This document shows, piece by piece, positions 54,420-64,000 of a stretch of DNA of 64,000 nucleotides. A program made the translations under genes and the position numbers. The first letter of the stretch is position 1, and each line of letters starts with the position of its first letter. The stretch is from Platerodrilus igneus (taxonomy: Eukaryota; Arthropoda; Insecta; Coleoptera; Lycidae). The stretch lies in the NCBI GenBank assembly GCA_036346225.1, contig JARFIW010001458.1, forward strand, positions 3,658,001-3,722,000. Reading direction: 5' to 3'. The notes beneath the pieces were generated by a model, which saw nothing but the letters and a program-made list of their open reading frames with translations, was not told the DNA's origin and did not search any database.

Positions 54420-54614
54420 TAGGATACAATTTTAAGTCCTGTCCATGACCCTATATTTTTCATTTTTCAATTACTAGCTTGATTTGAAATGATAATTTGT
54501 GCTTTACATAAAAGTCTAAGTTATTATTTCATCTTATTCACTGTAATACGGTAGTATTTATCAACTTACATTGTGTATTTAACTACCTAAAATATTTATA
54601 TCTATATATTAATA

Positions 54615-56487
54615 TGATAACGCCGTACTCGGTGAAATGACGTTTTTTTTCAACTCCACCGCTCTGTGTTCTCAAACCAAATTTAATCTTACTATTTTTA
54701 CTATTATGCCACGACTAACCCTCTTTAATCTACACAGAGTGCACAACGTTACGATGATCAATTTTTCTCTTCTCCGCCCTTTTATGATTACCTATTTGTT
54801 TGAATTTATAAAACGAAGTCAATTAATTTCATATAATGAAAATAAATATTATTTACAAGTTTTGAAAAATATTAAAATACACCCTTCAATCAATCAATAT
54901 CATATGTATCATTTACTCCAAAATTTATATGCTTTGAATTCAATCTAAAGTCACCAAAAACTACCCTTTCTACCAAAGAAACCTGGAACGTTCTAGACCC
55001 CTTTAAAATATGTTACGTAAGTTTAACGTATGCAATGTTTGTTGTTGACTTTATCACAAGTTTATATAAATTGAATAAATTCAGTATTGAAAAATAAATA
55101 GAAAAATATCTTAAAACTACTTAGATCTGGCCTGCTACAGATTGTTCGGGTTGTGGATCAATAACCTTTTGTTGTCCTCCTTCGTTTATCACTTCTCTGC
55201 TTAGTTGAACCCCTCGTTTTCCATAAATTACTTTGTGCTTTTTTATTTTATATGCCTTGAATCTCGCAACTCAAAATTGTACCAGAATTGTACCAAAATA
55301 TAATTGTCGACGCTGATTGGAATTGTAATATTATATTGACCCAGATTTGAATTGTTCTTCTCGACGCATACTTGAATTATTCAGAAATACACCACCAATT
55401 TGAATCATTATCATCAACACATTCGAATATTCGAATTATTCTTCTTGTCGACACTTTTGAAATGTTATATCGCCCAATTCGAAATATTATATCAACCAAA
55501 ATTTGAATTATTTTATCACAAATTTGAAGTATTCAAAAAAGTACCACCAATTAGAAGCCATATTATAATATTATTAGTTTAAATAAATTACCCCAAATTC
55601 TACTTACGTTAAACGGCAAAAGAAGTTTTCGTAGTCCTTGCACTTTATTACTTACACTTAATATTTTATTAAATATTAAATTACGCGTGACTTTCTGTTT
55701 AACAGTGACGCAGCTTTGCCCTGTCTGAGTTGTAAAACTGACTCGTCCTATCATTGCTCTGTGTTAATATAGGCTGTTCCCACTTACATGTGGACTGGGT
55801 TTTCAACAAGTCTTGCGGATATCTCAACCAATCAGGTCCTGAATTTTATAGTTGTTTCTGATGTAATTTCATCGGTTTTCCATGTAATGGTGTTTGCTAT
55901 TGATACATCGTTATCTTGACCATACGTTGTTTTGTATAGATATCGCCTTTTCGATAATTGAGCAAAATACATGATGTAACCTTAATGCTGTTTTCGTTTG
56001 TGTTTATGCATGTTTGAAACTGTGTTTTCTTATGAAAAATGTTTATTATTTCAACGTAATTGCATAAAGCTTTGTTAGGTTTTATCTCTTATCTTCGTAT
56101 TTGTTTTATAACTAATTAGAATACTTTTCAATGCGCGTTTAATTACATGTACTTTCACTTCTTCTGAATACGCGTACTTTTGTTGAAAGATTACTGAAAA
56201 TTAATAACGGTCTATATACAAAGTGTTAAATGCTTGCTATTTCTATAATGTATGAATTACCTATTTTTCTGCTAAATACGCGTTCTATTGTTGTAAGATA
56301 TGCTTACCCGTATCGTTTTAAGCTAATTATGGTCTATATACAGTGTGTTAAATGCTTACTATTTACATAATATATGCATTATTTAATTTTCTGCTAAATA
56401 AATGCAGTTTTCTGCTTCCTCTGGCAATTTATAGCTACTACACGATCCTTGCTACTTAATACACCCCTAAACAACCCCTTATTACAG

Positions 56488-56489
<2 letters not shown>
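54615..56489 (-). repeat. Gypsy-A-type LTR (copy iv), solo
   Basis: This is a 1875-bp, strongly diverged copy read on minus from TGCTGTAATAAGGGG (56489) to GGCGTTATCA (54615). Landmarks CACAGAGTGCACAACG and CACCGCTCTGTG near the 3' end and AAATAAATGCAGTTTTCTGC near the 5' end match other copies. It is flanked by AT-rich sequence on the left and by the (TA)n/(TTTATATA)n array on the right. Confidence 0.75.
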
Positions 56490-56529
<40 letters not shown>

Positions 56530-57450
56530 TTATATATTTATATATTTATATATTTATATATTTATATATTTATATATTTATATATTTATATATTTATATA
56601 TTTATATATTTATATATTTATATATTATATATTTATATATTTATATATTTATATATTTATATATTTATATATTTATATATTTATATATTTATATATTTAT
56701 ATATTTATATATTTATATATTTATATATTTATATATTTATATATTTATATATTTATATATTTATATATTTATATATTTATATATTTATATATTTATATAT
56801 TTATATATTTATATATTTATATATTTATATATTTATATATTTATATATTTATATTTATATATTTATATATTTATATATTTATATATTTATATATTTATAT
56901 ATTTATATATTTATATATTTATATATTTATATATTTATATATTTATATATTTATATATTTATATATTTATATATTTATATATTTATATATTTATATATTT
57001 ATATATTTATATATTTATATATTTATATATTTATATATTTATATATTTATATATTTATATATTTATATATTTATATATTTATATATTTATATATTTATAT
57101 ATTTATATATTTATATATTTATATATTTATATATTTATATATTTATATATTTATATATTTATATATTTATATATTTATATATTTATATATTTATATATTT
57201 ATATATTTATATATTTATATATTTATATATTTATATATTTATATATTTATATATTTATATTATATTTATATATTTATATATTTATATATTTATATATTTA
57301 TATATTTATATATTTATATATTTATATATTTATATATTTATATATTTATATATTTATATATTTATATATTTATATATTTATATATTTATATATTTATATA
57401 TTTATATATTTATATATTTATATATTTATATATTTATATATTTATATATT

Positions 57451-57503
<53 letters not shown>
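56490..57503. repeat. (TA)n and (TTTATATA)n satellite array
   Basis: A pure AT run (56490-56520) is followed by about 935 bp of the octamer TTTATATA, roughly 116 copies, and another AT run to 57503. Only three phase breaks are visible (near 56622, 56852 and 57259). The long open frame across it is an artefact of the 24-bp periodicity (IYIFIYLY repeats) and is not a gene. Confidence 0.97.
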
Positions 57504-57506
<3 letters not shown>

Positions 57507-58462
57507 TGACGTGAAGCCCGTCCTACAGTTATGAGCCAACAAAAACGTTGTGAAGGTCAGCCCTTAACTTAGAACGTCGAAAGGCCTGTTGCAGTATGTC
57601 CTTGAATTGCTGTATCTAAAAAAGGTTTCTCCCCAGATCGTAGATATGGAAACTCTTTGTATAGCTTGTGCAAGTTTCAGGTTTATCGCTATATTATCAA
57701 AAGTTATATAAGTTTTATATATATATATATATATATAAAGTTATATATATATATATAATGGTTTTAAATGTTTTACATTTATTAGATAAATAATTTTTCA
57801 TCAATAATTTTAACCAGCGCCAATTTAATACACAAGGATATAATACTAATTACGTTCTTAACGTTTATCTTATCTTTTGAATAATGAAAGTTTTATAAAG
57901 TTTGAATAATCAAACTGGTTATTCTTATAAGTGACTAAGTTAACAGAAAGAGTTTGGATTTATTTGAACACAAAAATCTCCATTAAAATTACTGTTAAAA
58001 GGTTTTGATTTCAAATTCGTGTAAAATTCACCTTCCATAGAATACCTAATATTCATTATCCAAAAATCATTACTCAAGTATCACCAGCTTATATCAATGT
58101 ACATAAAGCGTTTAAAATAGAATAAAATTTCTGATCTTGTTTATAGAAGTTTTAGCCGTCAACTGTTGCCCTTGGTACCCTAATCAACAGAATTGACATT
58201 TCTTCTTCGATTTATTACGTACGTTCAAATCAAAATTTATTTCCATTTTTTAAGATTATTTTAACTTCTGACTACAATTTCTGATTATCATCTAAAATTA
58301 CCACATTTTCTGACCACCATTTAAAATATCATTTAAAGTTAACTTTTCCTGACCGTCGTTTAAATCTTAATGCTCCACTTACGTTTGTTAAATAGCTTCT
58401 TCTATTATTTAAAAGATTTCACTAAGTTAATTTTAAATGTTTAATTAAATTCACTATATACT

Positions 58463-58508
58463 GCACGCACATAAGCGTGCGGTCACAGAACGAAATCCTT
58501 CCGTTCTG
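58463..58508. other. Two adjacent perfect hairpins
   Basis: GCACGC-ACATAA-GCGTGC (58463-58480) has a 6-bp stem. CAGAACG-AAATCCTTC-CGTTCTG (58486-58508) has a 7-bp stem. They are GC-rich against AT-rich surroundings. Function unknown. Confidence 0.5.
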
Positions 58509-60966
58509 GATTTTGTCTGGCATTTTAATCTTATGATAATGGATTTATCAGTCGCATTGAAGCATTTCCCAACTCTTGTGTTATTGTAAAGTCTTGTCTT
58601 GCGTGGTATAGAAAACGGACTTTTTACCTGAAATAAAACAACACTTCCATTCGGAACTCACGTTAATTGTCTGTTTCTTGATGTTTAAAACTCGGTTAAT
58701 ATATTCACAATCTGGGTTGCATTTCTTACGAGCTATTCTACTTAATTTCTGAACATCTAGTTTAGATTGTTAATCTATGCAGTTTCACAATACTTTTATA
58801 GTTGATACTTATTACTGACCATTGCATTGTGTTCTATTTTCTATAATTAATATTGCGCGTTAATTACACTACATTATATAAATTTTTCCAAGAAATAAAG
58901 AATTTTGATATGAGTTTATGGACTATAATGCATACGTTTTGATGATTAATTTCTTCTTTATTAACCTGATATTGAAATAACTAGATTGTAACCCAGTTGA
59001 ACACATGCCTTGCAAAACAGCAGAATGTTTGAACCTTTGCTCCGATAGTATTGTTTAACTCCACATGTTGGCTGCATCCCATGTTCGATAACACGCTAAT
59101 TAGAATATATTAAGACTTTCATCTTTTTGTTTTGTATTTGAATCAACAATTGTTTCCAATGTGATAAAGTTTAGAGATTAATGAATCTTATTGTACAATT
59201 GGGTTGTAATGCATCAAAATAAACTTCCTTAACCTCTTGATCTTAATCCTAACACGAAAATTCGAATGATTGATACTCATTATGCAATATTTTTCCGATT
59301 AGTACTATTCAAACACTTTATAACTTTGAACAACATAAATTGCTTGATTTGTTTTAATTTGTTTTATTTGTTTTATGTAAAATTTAAAGTGCTCTAGTAG
59401 CCCTAACAGGTTTGCAGCAAGAATGGCAAAAGCAGCAAATGATAGCAAGGTCGCTAACAAGCAGTTAAAGGAAAGTGGATATTACAACAAATCTGTGGAA
59501 GCAATCCTGTTGGTCAGAAGAGAAAAAGATTTTTAGAAGTCTACAAGAGAAAGAGGCGGCGTCATATTTTCAAAGCTATACAAGCAGGGACGTGATAGAA
59601 AAAAATTCCTAGCCCCAGTGCAGATATCTTTACTAAAAAAAAATGGGATTGCTGTTAAAAGACTATACAAGTTACAACAAAGAGTTCTCAAGGATGTAGA
59701 TATATAGAAATATGCAGCTACCATTCATCGAATTAATAAAAGCGTCGAATAAATTACAAGAAAAGTCGAATTAATAAGACAGCTTTTTCAAAGTTGGTGT
59801 TGTATTTACACAGCTTCAAAAACATGAAACGAAAATATAAAACCATTCCCACCAATATTAGTATAGAATATTATGAGAAAACAAGCAAAAATATATACAA
59901 CGGCAAAGCTTTCCTAAAATTCTGAAAACAAAATACGATAAATAATTCCATTGCATTTCGTTGTTAGCGGGGAAAGCAAACTGCTTTTGCGAAAAGCTTC
60001 TGCGATGTAAACAAATAGCAACAGAGCTAAGCAAGTCGAGTTGCCTGTTTTTTTTAGAACAAAATGGGGGCTTGTATGATTATCCACGCTATAAATATTA
60101 TCGGTATAGTTTAATGAGGAGGGACGTCGTTACCAATAAAACACGTGCAAATTTAAAAAAAAACAGAATTTTAGGGATACCAGTAAATAACAAACACATT
60201 TAAGCATTCGATCTTTTCAAAAAACCTATTTAGAAGTAGTTTTAACGACCAGCAAATATAACGAGCAGCTCGGCTTTAAAATAGCATTTATTTGGAGAGA
60301 AACTATTTAAAATAATAAAAGTGCATTTAAAGGAAATGACATTATTTAAAGTCGTATTGAGAAGCAAATATTTCAAAGAATTTAACGTGTTTCGAAGAAG
60401 CAACTGCTAGTTTGGTTTTTAATGAATTGATAAAGAGAAATACTTCACGTATTGAGAAACATTTTTTATCCATGAGAGTTTTCATATTTGAATATTGAAC
60501 TTGTTATTATCTGAGAATAACATAAAAGATGATTAGAATTTTTAATTAGGGTTGTTGTAATTTCATGCAAAATCTCTTTATTTCAGAGAGTTACCGTAAC
60601 AACATCTCATATGCAATGTTTATGAAAAATATTATCCGAATAGGATTTCTAGTAAGTGTCTAATGGACCTTAATCAGTTCAAGGATTCACCAATATTTGC
60701 GATAAACCGTCGCCATCAATTTGAAAGCATCGAAGATGATATGGCTGACGTGCGAATGCAAATAGAAGCTTTAAGATACTTTCTAATATCAACAAAAGCT
60801 TAATTATACATGACTCCATATCTGAGCATAATCCGTTTACATTGATTGTCGGTAGATAAATCCTCAATTGAATAATCTATTGTATTACCTTTTTAATAAA
60901 GTTTTATAAAAAGTTAAATAATGTTTAATGGTATAAAAACAACTCCAATATTTTATTTAGCCACGT

Positions 60967-61103
60967 GTTAACTTTTAAACAGGTGTCAAATTTTGTGCAA
61001 AAAAGTCAACTTTTGAACGGACACGTTCAATTTTGGATAAGTAGTCAAATTTTAAACATATATGCCTAATTTTAAACAGGTATGTCAAATTTTAAACAGG
61101 GTG
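60967..61103. repeat. Roughly 20-bp tandem repeats beside the E2 LTR
   Basis: Six or seven diverged units of GTCAAATTTTAAACAGGTA type run up to 61103, about 15 bp before the E2 LTR. Confidence 0.75.
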
Positions 61104-61117
61104 TATATAAAGAAGGG

Positions 61118-61712
61118 AGACAGGTTTTGGACCTTTGGCAGCTTCTTTTTAAAAAGTTTTGTTGCCAAAAACACTTCTATCAAATTTATTTTTAATTGTA
61201 TAATTGCATAAAAGGCTTATTTCGGTTACAACAACTTATACGTTTATATTCATTAAACATTAAGTAATTAAAAACGACAAAAATACTTGAAGTTAATAAA
61301 ATAATAATTAAAAATTACGGTGAGTAGCTTAAACCACCAACAATGCTAAAGCTATGAAGTTCGAACATAGACTGGCGACCAGAAACTCCTCACGGTTTAT
61401 TTGTAGTCCCTGCTCTCACATCATCTTGTGGGAAAGTGCAGATCTCATCGTCTGCTATTTCTTGATAAATATACAATGTTCTGTTCTAAGTAATTTTAAT
61501 TAAGACTGCTTTATTGCAATTCATTGTTTCTGCACCTGTAGTATCAGGTGGTGTCTGGAATACAAAGTAGTTGCTTCCTTTCTTATTTCTGATTTGAACT
61601 CTGATTAAACTTTAATATTATAGCCTTCAATTAATACAATGTAACATGCTATTACTAAGACACAATAAATGCGTTTAATTTTATATACATTTTAATATAG
61701 AGATATGTAACT
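61118..61712 (-). repeat. E2 3' LTR
   Basis: It is about 595 bp. It shares with the E1 LTR the landmarks GGACCTTTGGCAGCT (E1 GGGCCTTTGGAGCT), GGTGAGTAGCTT and TGCAGATCTCAT, and ends TAACT before CCTC. Its outer end (GGAGACAGG) has lost the AGTTA terminus, so the left boundary is approximate. Confidence 0.7.
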
Positions 61713-61749
61713 CCTCTTGACGTAGATGAAATTTAAGCGTTGTACTGAA

Positions 61750-63300
61750 TTTTTAAAACTCATTGTCCCTAAAGTTTCATTTGTGGTTTTTTGTTTACTT
61801 TGGTTTTTTTATCTTATATCTAATATACATTTTGTACAATAATTATACAGCTAATAAAAATAATACAATAATCAATAAGATCGTCCAAGCACTAATATTG
61901 TCGCAGTGTAACTTAGGCACTTTTAACTCGTGTAAATGTTCTTTATAATTATCTATTAATTTCACTGCGTAGCTGAGATCGTCGAGATCTAGGTGTTTCA
62001 GTTGCACTGGCTTCTGGATGGTTCTTTTGTCTTTGGTTTGAACCTTGAATTGTAGTTCGCGTAGATTTGCAATTTTCTTCGTTAATGCCAGATTTTAACA
62101 TTTCACTTTTTAATTTTAAATAACAATCTTCCTTTATGGTGATCACTTTGCTTTTAATTACGGCTAAACTGTTTTCGTCTTTGTTGCAATTGGCGGTTGC
62201 TATTACTTTAAGGAAATACAGCAATCCATTTGTTGTACGTAACTTTCTGAATTTTCATGTCCGTAATTTATAATGGTTTTGATACACAATTCTCATAATG
62301 ATTAGAGAATCGTAATAATCGCACTTCTAAAGGGCTATCTGTTTGAATAGCCGTTGGATTTCTCATTTGAAAATCCATACCAAAGTTCATTTAGGAAAAG
62401 GAACTTGGTCTTGGGGATAATAACTTAATATTGACTATTAATTTTCATAGGGAAAGCAAATAAATGATAATAATTGTAAGTGTTAATCTCTACAATTGGA
62501 ATTTCTATTAAAAAGTTAATTTCATGATTGTTTACATAACCTTTTACTAGGGCTATTTTTTTCGAATACAAGTATGTTAGATTCTGTTATTTCAAAGGAT
62601 AGTTTAGTATGAGTTATAAGTGATTTGATTGCTAATAATTCGTTTAGTAAATCAAGCGGTTCGATAATACTAACATATAAAGTATTTAATTTAGCAAATG
62701 TTACAGCATTTTCTAATGCAGCTAAAATTGGTTAAATTACAGTAAGGGTTGCTATCATTTGATTAAATATCGTGCTAAATCTTATTAAATCTCGTATTCC
62801 TAACATTCTAGTTTGCATGCTACTTTCAAAAATTAGTATTCTATTTGTTATACTGTCCTGGTTTTTTAATAATTTTTAAGTGTATCATTAAATTTTACTG
62901 TGGTTGATTGAATTAAGGAAATTTGATTTCTATCAACAGTTTTTATGTCATTCTGGTTGTCGATCAATTCATGTATTGCATTGTCCTATCGTTCAGCATC
63001 TTGATTGTCTTAGTTACCTGTGATAGCTTATATAATATTACCTAATCCTTTAATAATTTTTCTTTTCTGTCTTGTTGTTTGGTCTGTTGGTATTCATTGA
63101 TTAAATTTGTCGTCTGTATTCTTTAGGATATTTATTATTATACATTTGTAATGAAGCATTTGTATCGCATAATCTGTTCCAAATTTGGCTGTGTTCATTG
63201 ATATTTTAGTCAGTCATAATTGTCTCTAATTATATAAAGCTATCGTTTTAATACAGTTAAATCAAATTTCTGTGCGAAAGTCCAATAGCCTACTGTGTTT
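61750..63300 (-). pseudogene. env: E2 env (full-length, decayed)
   Basis: The C-terminal membrane anchor region aligns with the E1 env end (about 61790-61900), preceded by the cysteine-containing ectodomain and, unlike E1, an N-terminal half extending to about 63300. Many stops and frame changes are present. The roughly 1.5-kb length fits errantivirus env (about 480 codons). It gives a reference for the segments lost in E1. Confidence 0.75.
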
Positions 63301-63358
63301 TGCATACTTCCCAATTTTACTGGTAGTATATCGGGGTTGTTTTTTATATCTTCTAATA

Positions 63359-64000
63359 CTATTTCGTTGTCGTCTGTTCTACCTTGGTGGAGATTGACGG
63401 CAAGGGTGGTGGCCGTCCATCTGAAATTACAGGGTGTCTTAAATTCTTTAAATGTATGTATCTTAAGGTTTTTCTGTTGTCTATTACTGCTACATTTTTG
63501 TCTGAAATCCTTTTGATTTTAAACGAGCCTAAATTTAGTCGCTTTGTGTCGTTTACTTTTAAAGTTTCTTTCATAAACGGTCTGTTCTACTGCAAATCGA
63601 TTTATATTGGTATTTTCATTGTGGGTTTGTGTAATACGTTCCTTATCGCTCTCTGATTTATTTTTCACGTTACTATAAGTGATTTTTAGTTTTTCTTTGT
63701 GATCTTTGGCGTACTGTTGATATACTTCTTTATTATATTGTATATCATAAGGGTTGCGAGAGTCTTAGTGTCCTAATGTTAATTCGAGAGGTGTAAAGTT
63801 AGTTGAAGAATAAATTGTTTAGTTATAAGTAATTAGGGCATATGACATTAAATTGGTGATGGGTTTTTTCTTATATCTTAGTCTTAAAAATCTGATCTGT
63901 TCTAATAAGGTTAAATGTAGTCGTTCAATTAATCCGTCTAATTCCGGGTGATTTTTTGGAATCAAATGAATATTTATTTTATGAAGTTGTAGGGTATTTT
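63359..64000 (-). pseudogene. pol: E2 pol, integrase C-terminal part
   Basis: It aligns with the end of E1 Pol. The last 71 codons (63359-63574) include LGSFKIKRISDKNVAVIDN and HLKNLRHPVISDG; farther right, integrase core sequence after the catalytic Asp is readable (DGLIERLHLTLLEQI). Stops occur near 63765 and 63820. It is truncated by the window edge. Confidence 0.88.

Larger units (their letters stand above)
57504..61117. other. Unassigned AT-rich DNA
   Basis: No recognised element is present. The first 200 bp are slightly less AT-rich. A double (TA)n run lies at 57715-57758. The stretch 59400-59720 can be read as a basic, broken protein-like sequence on plus (KLYKQGRDRKKFLAP, RLYKLQQRVLK), but I recognise no family. 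Two hairpins and a short repeat block are listed separately. Confidence 0.45.
61118..64000 (-). mobile_element. E2: older errantivirus relative of E1, cut by window edge
   Basis: Minus-strand order from the right edge is the integrase C-terminus, env, then a 3' LTR. It is homologous to E1 throughout but full of stops and frameshifts. It has no nested insertions here. Only the 3' 2.9 kb are in the window. Confidence 0.88.

Noticed and set aside
56449..57534. A 361-codon open frame
   Set aside because: It is read through the (TTTATATA)n array; the IYIFIYLY periodicity is a consequence of the octamer and not a protein.
59400..60203. Possible broken gene (59533-59724 minus, 59961-60203 plus)
   Set aside because: Short frames with no recognisable motif, interrupted by stops; not supported as a gene.

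Overview
This is a very AT-rich eukaryotic window, most likely from an insect. It holds errantivirus-type LTR retroelements, a group known from insects, together with BEL/Pao, several Ty3/Gypsy families and an RTE-type LINE. I see no bacterial operons, rRNA genes, tRNA genes or CRISPR arrays. The only hint of an ordinary host gene is at the far left (about 119-561, minus strand), where one and possibly two short open exons are bounded by splice-like signals. The window may therefore lie in an intron or beside a gene.

Almost everything else is LTR retroelements nested in one another. Gypsy-A (plus strand, about 2127-21091) has a rearranged 5' LTR, a decayed gag-pro-RT interior and a 3' LTR at 7821. 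That 3' LTR is split by a complete BEL/Pao element (8006-19472, minus, TSD GCCGG). The BEL element is itself split by a 5000-bp Gypsy-D element (9426-14425, minus, TSD CTCT). Next come a 22-bp microsatellite remnant and Gypsy-B (21114-27950, minus). To its right are a (TA)n array, an unassigned stretch, another (TA)n array, a solo-LTR-like unit (30219-32295) and a third (TA)n array. Gypsy-C (32362-48815, plus) follows, split inside its RNase H motif by an errantivirus-like provirus, E1 (36657-45637, minus, TSD CGCG). Further right are two reverse-oriented Gypsy-A-type LTRs. The first is split by an RTE LINE (50108-53576, TSD AGATTCTTGA) that carries an array of 93-bp repeats. The second abuts a roughly 0.9-kb (TTTATATA)n array. 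After about 3.6 kb of unassigned AT-rich DNA, an older errantivirus relative, E2 (3' LTR, env and the end of pol, minus), runs off the right edge.

LTR divergence judged by eye (E1 about 0.6%, C about 1.2%, D about 1.3%, BEL about 3%) agrees with the nesting order. Several elements keep long open frames but lack an essential domain: D has no reverse transcriptase, C has no protease active site, B has lost nearly all of RT plus RNase H and integrase, and E1 has a gutted env. The most unusual structural signal is just inside the 5' LTRs of Gypsy-A and Gypsy-B, where the primer-binding-site region is present as four or five tandem, diverged copies. Several Gypsy elements are also bounded by (TA)n arrays, which suggests AT-microsatellite targeting.
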